From assembly GCA_028290165.1 (NCBI GenBank), contig JAQGKJ010000200.1, positions 1 through 6,591 of the forward strand: DNA of 6,591 bases, written 5' to 3'. The stretch comes from Bradyrhizobium sp. (lineage in GTDB: Bacteria; Pseudomonadota; Alphaproteobacteria; Rhizobiales; Xanthobacteraceae). Positions 1-5,423 of this stretch are shown in pieces. The notes beneath the pieces were generated by a model that saw only the letters and a list, made by a program, of their open reading frames with translations, was not told the DNA's origin and ran no database searches. Each line of letters opens with the position of its first letter. Within the stretch, counting starts at the first letter, position 1. The position numbers were made by a program, and so were the translations under genes.

Positions 1-259
1 CGGGCTGCATCAGTTTTGACAGCGCCTCGATGGTCGCCTCGGTGATCTTGCCAGCCGGGAGCATCACCCAGGCGGTGCGCGGCTTGGTCAGCTTCTGCAC
101 AAAATCTTCCAGCGAGGTGGCGCCGACGGCGCCATCGGCGGCGAGCGCCGCCACCGCCTTCGGATCCTTGTCGTAAACCACGGCCGTATGTCCGCTCTTC
201 ATCAGCCGGCGGACAATATTGCCGCCCATCCGGCCGAGGCCGATCATGCCGAGTTGCAT
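1..259 (-). CDS. gnd: 6-phosphogluconate dehydrogenase (decarboxylating), N-terminal part, cut by window edge
   Basis: The first 86 codons are present; the rest lies beyond the left edge. The enzyme oxidatively decarboxylates 6-phosphogluconate to ribulose 5-phosphate in the cytoplasm. The start MQLGMIGLGRMGG gives a Rossmann dinucleotide-binding loop GxGxxG at residues 7-12. The next strand ends VVYD, putting Asp30 where the adenine ribose is read. Farther on, the VMLP segment (residues 65-68) resembles the nucleotide-fold strand seen in this family. The opening resembles the short (about 300-330 aa) bacterial Gnd type rather than the long 470-aa type. NADP-using long enzymes typically carry an Asn-Arg-Thr at the Asp30 site, so an acidic residue suggests NAD preference; that is inference. 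ATG 259 has an AGGGA Shine-Dalgarno nine bases upstream, which overlaps the tal-pgi stop codon, so the two genes are probably co-transcribed and coupled. Full length and the catalytic Lys cannot be checked here. Confidence 0.9.
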   Translation of the reverse strand, partial: MQLGMIGLGRMGGNIVRRLMKSGHTAVVYDKDPKAVAALAADGAVGATSLEDFVQKLTKPRTAWVMLPAGKITEATIEALSKLMQP

Positions 260-268
260 GCTGGAAAT

Positions 269-273
269 TCCCT
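269..273 (-). promoter_or_regulatory. Shine-Dalgarno of gnd overlapping the tal-pgi stop codon
   Basis: Read on the minus strand the sequence is AGGGA, nine bases before the gnd ATG. Its first two bases are the last two of the TAG stop of tal-pgi (274-272). A ribosome finishing tal-pgi would therefore cover the gnd initiation site, an arrangement typical of translational coupling. It also fixes the gnd start at 259. Confidence 0.7.
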
Positions 274-3118
274 AAGTGAGCGCTTCGGTGATGGCGGCAT
301 CCAGCGCGGCGAGTGCCGGGCCAAGGCCGCCTTTGAGATGGACGCGCAAAGCGCGCCGGCTGCGCTCGGTGAGCACGTCGAAATCGCCACGCGCCTGCGC
401 CGCCTTGATGACGCCGAAGCTGGCTTTCTGGCCCGGCACCGGCAGATCCTCGGCGTCGTCGGCGGTGATCTGCAAAAATACGCCGCTGTCGGGGCCGCCC
501 TTGTAGGCCTGGCCGGTCGAATGCAGGAAACGCGGCCCGAATTCGGCGCAGGTAGCGACATGGCGCTTGTCGCGCACCAGAAGCCGCATCTTCTGCAGGG
601 CGTCGATGAACGCCTTGTCGCGCTCGATATAGGCCAGCAGCGCGACATAATCACCGCTGCCCGAACGCGAGAGATGCGCCTTGATCCAGGAGCCGAGGCT
701 GCCGTCGGCGCCCGCCTTGCGCAGCGCCGCCGCATTGGCGTCATCGGTATAGATATCGGCTTCCGCGAGCGCGATCACCGGCTTCTCCGCCGGCAGGGCC
801 CCGGTCTTTTCGAACGCGCTGGTCAATTCACGCGTCTTGATCTTGGCGGCCTCGACGTCGGGCTGGTTGAACGGATTGATGCCGAGAACGGCGCCGGCGA
901 CCGCGGTCGCCATCTCGAACCGGAAAAACTCCTGGCCGATATGGTCGATCGACTTCATGACGATGCGGACGACGGGATGTCCGGCCGCCTCCAGCGCAGC
1001 GAGTTTTTCGTCATGGGCGGCGTCGTCCTCGGCTTCGGTCTTGATGTCGATGAAGAAACGATCATGGCCGTACGTTGCGGGATCAGCCAGCGGTTCGCCG
1101 TCGATCGGGATCAGACCCTTGCCGTCCTTGCCGGTCGATTCCGCAATCAGCTGCTCGGCCCAGGCGCCGAAATCGGCGACCTTTTTCGACGACAATATCG
1201 TCACCTTGTCGCGGCCTTCGAGACCGGCGAGCCCCATGGCCAGCCCAAGCTGCACGCCCGGATTTTCATGCGGCGGCACGTCCGGTCCGCAGGAGCGCAC
1301 CATCGCAAGCGTATGCTTGAGCAGTGCGCGAACGTCGATGCCGGCGGTTGCGGCCGGCACCAGCCCGAACGGCGACAGCACGGAATAACGCCCGCCGATC
1401 GTGGGGTCGCCGTGGAAGATGCGCGCAAAACCCTGTTTGGTCGCGACCTTCTCCAGCGATGAGCCGGGATCGGTCACCGCGATGAATCGATGCCCAGCCT
1501 TGTCGGTGCCGATCGCCTCGGAGACGCGCGCGAAGAAATACTCCTTCATCACGTTCGGCTCGGTGGTGCCGCCGGATTTGCTCGAGACGATGAAAAGCGT
1601 CTTTGCGATGTCGACCGCGTTTTCCGTCGCGCGCACCTGCGCGGGATCGGTCGAATCAAGCACGTGCAGTTTGGGGAAGCCGGACTTGCGGGGGAAGGTT
1701 TCCGCCAGCACTTCCGGCCCGAGGCTCGATCCGCCCATCCCGAGCACCACGGCGTCAGTGAAATTTTGTCCTTTCACGCGCTGCGCGAAGTCTTCGTAGT
1801 CGGCGACGTCGGCTGCGGCCGGGCTGTTCAGCCAGCCCAGCCATTTGTCCTCGTCGGTCCCGGTCCATACCGATTTGTCGTGCTGCCAGAGGCGGCGGAT
1901 CTTGGCGGAGGCGCGCCAGTCTTCGGTCGCCTTCTCGACCGCCTTGCCGATCTGGCCGCCGAGATTTAGTGCCTGCCGGTCGATACCGGCGCCGAGCACG
2001 GTCGCGCGCTTGTGCGCAACCGCGCCGTAAAGCTTGTCGGCGGCATCCGCGAACAACTTGACGCCGTCCTTGACCAGTTCGGCGGTGATTGCATCGAGCG
2101 AGATGCCGGACTTCTCGAGTTCCGCGAGCACACGCCTGGCATCCTCGAGATTTTCCTCGAGGCTGTCGCGCGGCTTGCCGTGATCGCGGAAGGCTTCAAG
2201 CGTTGCCGGCGGCATGGTGTTGACGGTGTTGGGACCGATCAGCTCCTCGACATAGAGTACATCGCTGTAGTCCTTGTTCTTGGTGCCGGTCGAGGCCCAC
2301 AGCAGCCGCTGCGGCCTGGCGCCCTTGGCCGCGAGCTTTTCCCAGCGCGGCCCGGAGAACAGGTGCTTGTATTCCTGATAGGCGAGTTTTGCATTCGCGA
2401 CGGCGACCTTGCCCTTCAGTGCGGCCAGCCGGTCTTTCTCGCTGGGGTCGTTGGCGCGCGCGATCTTTTCCTCAAGCTGCTTGTCGACCGCGCTGTCGAT
2501 GCGGCTGACGAAGAAACTGGCGACGCTCGCGACACGGGACGGATCTCCGCCGCGGGCGACAACTTTCTCAAGTCCGGCCAGATACGCCTCGGCGACCTGG
2601 ATATAGACCTTTTGCGAGAACAACAGCGTGATGTTGATGCTGATACCCTCGCCGATCAGCTGCTGGATCGCGGGCAGGCCTTCCGGCGTCGCCGGCACCT
2701 TGACCATCAAATTCTTGCGACCGACGTCTTTCCATAGTCGCTCGGCCTCGGCGATGGTGCCCTTGGTGTCCGTCGCCAGATACGGAGACACCTCCAGGCT
2801 GACAAACCCGTCAGTGCCCTTTAATTGATCATAGACCGGACGCAGCACGTCCGCCGCATGCTGGATGTCTTCAACGGCGAGTTCCTCGAACAGCTCTGCG
2901 ACCGGGCGATCGCCGTTTTTCAGCGCCTTCGCGATCGCGCCGTCATATTCGTCGGAACTGCCGATCGCTTTCTCGAAAATCGAGGGGTTCGACGTGACGC
3001 CCTTGACGCCGTCGGTCTCGATCAGCTTTTGCAGGTCGCCCTTGGCGACGAAGCCGCGGGCCAGGAAATCCAGCCAGACCGACTGGCCGTGGTTTTCGAG
3101 TGCTTTGACGGGATTCAT
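272..3118 (-). CDS. tal-pgi: Bifunctional transaldolase / glucose-6-phosphate isomerase fusion
   Basis: A 948-residue cytoplasmic fusion of two sugar-phosphate enzymes. The N-terminal half (about 1-370) is transaldolase, which moves dihydroxyacetone between sugar phosphates. It carries the signature GVTSNPSIF (40-48) and the Schiff-base lysine Lys140 in LMVKVPATPEG. The C-terminal half (about 400-948) is phosphoglucose isomerase, interconverting glucose 6-phosphate and fructose 6-phosphate. It has the sugar-phosphate-binding loops VLGMGGSSLGPEV (458-470) and VSSKSGGTTEP (511-521), the signature GGRYSVLSPFG (575-585), a conserved AEQLIAESTGKDGKG block (654-668) and HSTGQAYKGG (866-875). Both halves look catalytically complete. 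I chose the start MNPVKALENH at 3118 because transaldolases of this family begin so and an AGG lies four bases upstream. The frame stays open to ATG 3169 (17 more residues, MVLEPAQMDRL...), but that extension would lie upstream of the likely transcript start. It leads the operon into gnd. Confidence 0.95.
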   Translation of the reverse strand: MNPVKALENHGQSVWLDFLARGFVAKGDLQKLIETDGVKGVTSNPSIFEKAIGSSDEYDGAIAKALKNGDRPVAELFEELAVEDIQHAADVLRPVYDQLKGTDGFVSLEVSPYLATDTKGTIAEAERLWKDVGRKNLMVKVPATPEGLPAIQQLIGEGISINITLLFSQKVYIQVAEAYLAGLEKVVARGGDPSRVASVASFFVSRIDSAVDKQLEEKIARANDPSEKDRLAALKGKVAVANAKLAYQEYKHLFSGPRWEKLAAKGARPQRLLWASTGTKNKDYSDVLYVEELIGPNTVNTMPPATLEAFRDHGKPRDSLEENLEDARRVLAELEKSGISLDAITAELVKDGVKLFADAADKLYGAVAHKRATVLGAGIDRQALNLGGQIGKAVEKATEDWRASAKIRRLWQHDKSVWTGTDEDKWLGWLNSPAAADVADYEDFAQRVKGQNFTDAVVLGMGGSSLGPEVLAETFPRKSGFPKLHVLDSTDPAQVRATENAVDIAKTLFIVSSKSGGTTEPNVMKEYFFARVSEAIGTDKAGHRFIAVTDPGSSLEKVATKQGFARIFHGDPTIGGRYSVLSPFGLVPAATAGIDVRALLKHTLAMVRSCGPDVPPHENPGVQLGLAMGLAGLEGRDKVTILSSKKVADFGAWAEQLIAESTGKDGKGLIPIDGEPLADPATYGHDRFFIDIKTEAEDDAAHDEKLAALEAAGHPVVRIVMKSIDHIGQEFFRFEMATAVAGAVLGINPFNQPDVEAAKIKTRELTSAFEKTGALPAEKPVIALAEADIYTDDANAAALRKAGADGSLGSWIKAHLSRSGSGDYVALLAYIERDKAFIDALQKMRLLVRDKRHVATCAEFGPRFLHSTGQAYKGGPDSGVFLQITADDAEDLPVPGQKASFGVIKAAQARGDFDVLTERSRRALRVHLKGGLGPALAALDAAITEALT

Positions 3119-3164
3119 GATGCCTGTTTTCTGTTCGAGCCGGTCCATTTGCGCGGGTTCCAGC

Positions 3165-3194
3165 ACCATCCGGCGGGAAGCCGAATGTTGTCAA
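3165..3194 (-). promoter_or_regulatory. Candidate sigma-70 type promoter for tal-pgi-gnd
   Basis: On the minus strand there is a perfect TTGACA (-35; window positions 3194-3189). After 18 bases comes GATGGT (3170-3165), matching the -10 consensus TATAAT at three of six positions. The start of transcription would fall near 3158, about 40 bases before the MNPV start codon at 3118 and downstream of the ATG at 3169, so it supports the shorter protein. The -35 is convincing; the -10 is weak, so this is a candidate only. Confidence 0.4.
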
Positions 3195-3305
3195 CACGTC
3201 CTTAGGCCACGCTCACGAGGGAAATATGTCGTATCCTCAGGGCATAACGCCATTCACAACATATCGATCCCGCGAAATCGCAGACCGGCAGGGCGGCCGC
3301 TTAAC

Positions 3306-3319
3306 GTGACAAGAGTCAC
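3306..3319. promoter_or_regulatory. CRP/FNR-type palindrome, candidate activator site
   Basis: The site is a perfect inverted repeat, GTGAC-AAGA-GTCAC. Read as a CRP-type box (3305-3320) it is CGTGA-N6-TCACA, one base away from the Escherichia coli consensus TGTGA-N6-TCACA. Its centre (3312.5) lies 41.5 bases upstream of the transcription start predicted from the -10 box at 3342-3347. That is the standard spacing for class II activation by CRP/FNR-family proteins. It fits a TTGAC-type FixK/FNR box less well. Which regulator binds, if any, is inference. Confidence 0.5.
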
Positions 3320-3341
3320 ATTAGCATCGGCGCCGGATGGT

Positions 3342-3347
3342 TATAGT
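3342..3347 (+). promoter_or_regulatory. -10 box of rightward promoter
   Basis: TATAGT matches TATAAT at five of six positions, and the predicted start near 3354 lies about 47 bases before the ATG at 3401. There is no good -35 hexamer at 16-18 bases. The place is taken by the GTGAC/GTCAC palindrome, as in activator-dependent promoters. It would drive the small membrane-protein gene and possibly the hydrolase after it. Confidence 0.45.
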
Positions 3348-3400
3348 GAGGCAATGACACTGCAACTTTCACCTCATCGAGATTGCCGTGGGACCCCCCA

Positions 3401-3652
3401 ATGCCTGACGACATCGAAATCGGCTATTCGCCGCTGCGAATGCTGCGCCTCGTCGGTATGGGCGCGGTGATGACGCTGCTCAGTGTGAGCGTCGCCTTCA
3501 ACTGGTTCGCCTCCAAGAGCATCGATAGCCTCCATGTGCTGATCGCCTATGTGGGCATCGCCTTTTTTGGCCTTGCGACCCTCAAATTCATCTGGATAGT
3601 TTTTGACTGCGAAGGGCCCGGTCGTCTTCATCAGCCGCTACGGCATTCGTGA
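3401..3652 (+). CDS. Upstream open frame of the split membrane-protein gene (two TM helices)
   Basis: As read, this frame encodes 83 residues: both membrane helices, then about 16 out-of-frame residues (from FDCEGPG on) before TGA at 3650-3652. If translated alone it would be a truncated two-helix membrane protein. GGGA about seven bases before ATG 3401 is a modest Shine-Dalgarno. An in-frame TTG at 3383 would add six residues but has no better site. This is half of the gene described at 3401-3962, not an independent one. Confidence 0.5.
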   Translation: MPDDIEIGYSPLRMLRLVGMGAVMTLLSVSVAFNWFASKSIDSLHVLIAYVGIAFFGLATLKFIWIVFDCEGPGRLHQPLRHS

Positions 3653-3962
3653 TATGCGCATCGCTGATGAGCTGATCCCCTCGGATTGCGTTGAAGACGT
3701 CTCCGCTCGCGAATATCGCCGCCAGAAGTTCGTCGCGCTCAGAGTAAGTCCCATGCTGGAAAAACAGCTCTTTGCGACCAAAGCCAGGCAAGCGCTGTTG
3801 CTTGCAAGCAAGGCGATGGGTGTGGATGGCGTGACCTTCACCGCCAGCGGACTGATGATCGACTTCGATACGCTGCTCAACACCTGCCTGGCCTATTATT
3901 CCGCCGCCAAGCCAGGCCGTGGGGTCCGCCAGCCGACGGACTCGATGTCCGCACAGGGATGA
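3603..3962 (+). CDS. Downstream open frame of the split membrane-protein gene (soluble domain)
   Basis: This 119-codon frame holds the soluble domain. Its first codon is TTG (a leucine in the joined protein), with no Shine-Dalgarno, and the whole N-terminal membrane part would be missing, so independent translation is unlikely. Residues include IADELIPSDCVEDVSAREYRRQ and a C-terminal FDTLLNTCLAYY helix. It ends at TGA 3960-3962, 74 bases before the hydrolase gene. It is best read together with the frame at 3401-3652. Confidence 0.5.
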   Translation: MTAKGPVVFISRYGIRDMRIADELIPSDCVEDVSAREYRRQKFVALRVSPMLEKQLFATKARQALLLASKAMGVDGVTFTASGLMIDFDTLLNTCLAYYSAAKPGRGVRQPTDSMSAQG

Positions 3963-4024
3963 CAACAGCCGTCTGACCGCGGCTTGCCTCACGGCTCGAG
4001 CGGCCGCAGCTCTTGGCGATCTCC

Positions 4025-4030
4025 AGGTGA
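4025..4030 (+). promoter_or_regulatory. Shine-Dalgarno favouring the upstream start of the hydrolase gene
   Basis: AGGTGA sits six bases before ATG 4037. The competing ATG at 4103, which would give a more normal signal peptide, has only GAGA three bases away. The ribosome-binding site therefore argues for the longer protein. Confidence 0.5.
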
Positions 4031-4036
4031 TAGCCT

Positions 4037-5230
4037 ATGACCGAGGCTGTCGGTGTTCGCCGGTCGATGCAGGCCAGCAGCAGCGCCTGGCTTGTGAGAT
4101 CGATGAGACGCCTTGGACTTTTTGAGACGGCCTTCCTGCTGGCACTGACTGTATTAGCCTTGTCGGCTGGGCAAGGTCGGGCCGAGGAAATCCGTCTGGA
4201 CGAGCTGAAAATCCCCGCGGTCATTTCCGGAGCAACCGGATCTGCGTCCGTCGACCTTGAAGCGATCGTGCTTCGGCCGGATGACGGGGTGCCACATCCG
4301 CAGGCCGTGCTCAATCACGGCTCGCCACGAGATGGGAGTGACCGTCCCAAGCTCGCTCCATACCGGCTGTGGGCACAGGCGGCGGCATTTGCACGACGTG
4401 GCTGGGTCGCCGTGGCCTTCATGCGCCGCGGATATGGTCTTTCCCAGGGAAGATGGGCGGAAAATTATGGCTCCTGCTCCAATCCGGATTACGCCTCGGC
4501 GGGGCGAGCAGGAGCGGCCGATATCGCCGCCGTCGCCAGATTCATGAGTACCCAGCCCTATGTCAGTAAAGGCCGGTGGATCAGTGTCGGGGTTTCGGCG
4601 GGCGGTTTCGCAACGGTGGCCTTGACCGCGGATGCGCCGCGCGACCTCGCCGCCGCCATCAGCTTTGCTCCTGGGAGGGGCTCGACAAGCCCCGACACGG
4701 TTTGCGGGGAAAAGCAGCTGATCTCGGCATTCGCCCAATACGGCAAGACATCGCGCGTACCCTTGCTCTGGGTGTCCGCCGGGAACGATCATTTCTTCGG
4801 CCCGCAGCTGGTGTCGAAGCTCACGGGCGCATTTTCGAATGCGGGCGGGAATATCTCGTTCGTCGAGGTACCGTCATTCGGCGCCGACGGACACCAGCTC
4901 TTCAGCGCTGACGGAATTCCGGTCTGGTCGCCGATCGTCGATCGCTTCCTGACGTCGAACAATCTCAGGCTTCGCGACAGGCCGATTGACGTTCCATCGC
5001 CGGATGTGGCGGCGCCGCGCAGTTTGAGCGACCGCGGCCGTCAATCGTTTCGAACCTATCTCGATGGCGGCCCCAACAAGGCGTTTGCAGTCGCCGGAGA
5101 TTCGCATTTTGGCTGGGTCACAGGCCGCCGGACGATCGACGAGGCGCGCAAGGATGCGATGGGTTTTTGCGTGACCGGCGCCAATACCAACTGCAGGATC
5201 GTCAACATCAACAACAAGCCGGCGGAATAA
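4037..5230 (+). CDS. Exported alpha/beta hydrolase (dienelactone hydrolase/prolyl oligopeptidase-like fold)
   Basis: A 397-residue protein probably exported to the periplasm; substrate unknown. Residues 24-49 form a signal peptide: Arg24-Arg25, hydrophobic core ETAFLLALTVLALSA, then GRA before EEIRL, a plausible signal peptidase I site. The fold starts with a LNHGSPRDG oxyanion-type segment (92-100). The nucleophile elbow is GVSAG with Ser187, the acid is probably Asp251 in SAGNDHFFG, and the base His286 in GADGHQLF. About 70 residues follow the catalytic domain (roughly 330-397). They hold KAFAV, GWVTGRRTIDEARKDAMGFC and NCRIVNIN, with Cys378 and Cys386 able to pair. I recall similar A-x3-A...C...C tails on other exported rhizobial proteins. 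Cys147 and Cys223 could form a second disulfide. The start at 4037 has the better Shine-Dalgarno but gives an unusually long, Arg-containing pre-signal stretch; ATG 4103 is the alternative. It could share a transcript with the gene ending 74 bases upstream. Esterase or peptidase activity cannot be decided. Confidence 0.85.
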   Translation: MTEAVGVRRSMQASSSAWLVRSMRRLGLFETAFLLALTVLALSAGQGRAEEIRLDELKIPAVISGATGSASVDLEAIVLRPDDGVPHPQAVLNHGSPRDGSDRPKLAPYRLWAQAAAFARRGWVAVAFMRRGYGLSQGRWAENYGSCSNPDYASAGRAGAADIAAVARFMSTQPYVSKGRWISVGVSAGGFATVALTADAPRDLAAAISFAPGRGSTSPDTVCGEKQLISAFAQYGKTSRVPLLWVSAGNDHFFGPQLVSKLTGAFSNAGGNISFVEVPSFGADGHQLFSADGIPVWSPIVDRFLTSNNLRLRDRPIDVPSPDVAAPRSLSDRGRQSFRTYLDGGPNKAFAVAGDSHFGWVTGRRTIDEARKDAMGFCVTGANTNCRIVNINNKPAE

Positions 5231-5237
5231 GTCCGCC
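5221..5237. terminator. Hairpin enclosing the hydrolase stop codon, possible weak terminator
   Basis: GGCGGA and TCCGCC form a perfect six-base stem around the loop ATAAG, which contains the TAA stop (5228-5230). No T-run follows on the plus strand. On the minus strand the stem is followed by the mildly T-rich GGCTTGTTGTTG. It could help end transcription or protect the 3' end at this convergent junction, but it is not a canonical intrinsic terminator. Confidence 0.3.
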
Positions 5238-5423
5238 CTCATCACCGGAATCAGAAACACAAAGCCGCCGAGCATGCCGGCGACCATGACGTTTACGACG
5301 TGCCGCAGTCCGGTCGCCGTGCACCAGTCCGAAAAAATACTATCACCGCGCGTCAAGCGCCATGGCACAACTACGTGAAGACAGATCCGGATTTTCAGGA
5401 CCCCGGAGTTGTCACGATACGCC
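5231..5423. other. Convergent intergenic region between the hydrolase and korB-like genes
   Basis: This stretch of 193 bases separates two genes that point at each other. It contains half of the stop-codon hairpin, a run of six A at 5332-5337 and a weak TCCGG/CCGGA inverted repeat. No complete gene is supported. On the minus strand one frame reads a short hydrophobic stretch (VMVAGMLGGFVFLIPVM) without a convincing start, discussed as a finding. I see no strong intrinsic terminator for either gene. Confidence 0.6.
5386..5407. repeat. Short inverted repeat downstream of korB-like gene
   Basis: TCCGG (5386-5390) and CCGGA (5403-5407) can pair across a 12-base loop, 17 bases past the korB stop. 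The stem is short and no T-run follows in either direction. It may mark the 3' end of the korAB transcript, but this is weak. Confidence 0.2.

Larger units (their letters stand above)
3401..3962 (+). pseudogene. STM3941-like small membrane protein gene, interrupted by a one-base frameshift
   Basis: Two adjoining frames read as halves of one protein. The first (from ATG 3401) gives MPDDIEIGYSPLRML, a membrane helix at about 14-34 and a second at about 45-67. The second, beginning at 3603, gives LTAKGPVVFISRYGIRD and continues as a soluble domain to 3962. Dropping one T from the five-T run at 3600-3604 joins them without a break into a 186-residue protein: two transmembrane helices near the N-terminus, then a cytosolic beta-rich domain ending in GLMIDFDTLL. 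This layout, the pattern after helix two (KGP, then a GI-D strand) and the terminal IDFD-L motif resemble the uncharacterised STM3941 inner-membrane family, recalled from memory rather than searched. Function is unknown. A true mutation, a sequencing error in the T-run, or slippage rescuing the protein are all possible. No stop codon or pause signal at the junction suggests programmed +1 shifting. Confidence 0.65.

Noticed and set aside
188..1462. A 424-codon open frame on the plus strand
   Set aside because: It lies wholly antisense to gnd and tal-pgi, whose protein motifs are unmistakable. Its translation is rich in Arg, Gly and Ala with no recognisable motif, as expected from GC-rich third positions of the real gene.
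2012..2737. A 241-codon open frame on the plus strand
   Set aside because: It is antisense to the transaldolase half of tal-pgi and shows no motif, Shine-Dalgarno or promoter; it is a shadow frame.
3271..3280. Short palindrome GCGA-AA-TCGC upstream of the membrane-protein gene
   Set aside because: A four-base stem in GC-rich DNA is expected by chance, and it has no clear position relative to either candidate promoter.
3600..3610. Programmed +1 frameshift site (RF2-like) at TTTTTGAC
   Set aside because: In the first frame the codons are GTT TTT GAC, so there is no in-frame stop or slow codon at the shift point, and no Shine-Dalgarno-like stimulator precedes it. A simple one-base insertion explains it better.
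5328..5362. Possible minus-strand intrinsic terminator with the T-run at 5332-5337
   Set aside because: The only stem nearby is a four-base GCGC repeat separated from the T-run by about nine bases, too weak and badly spaced. It is also about 60 bases beyond the korB stop.
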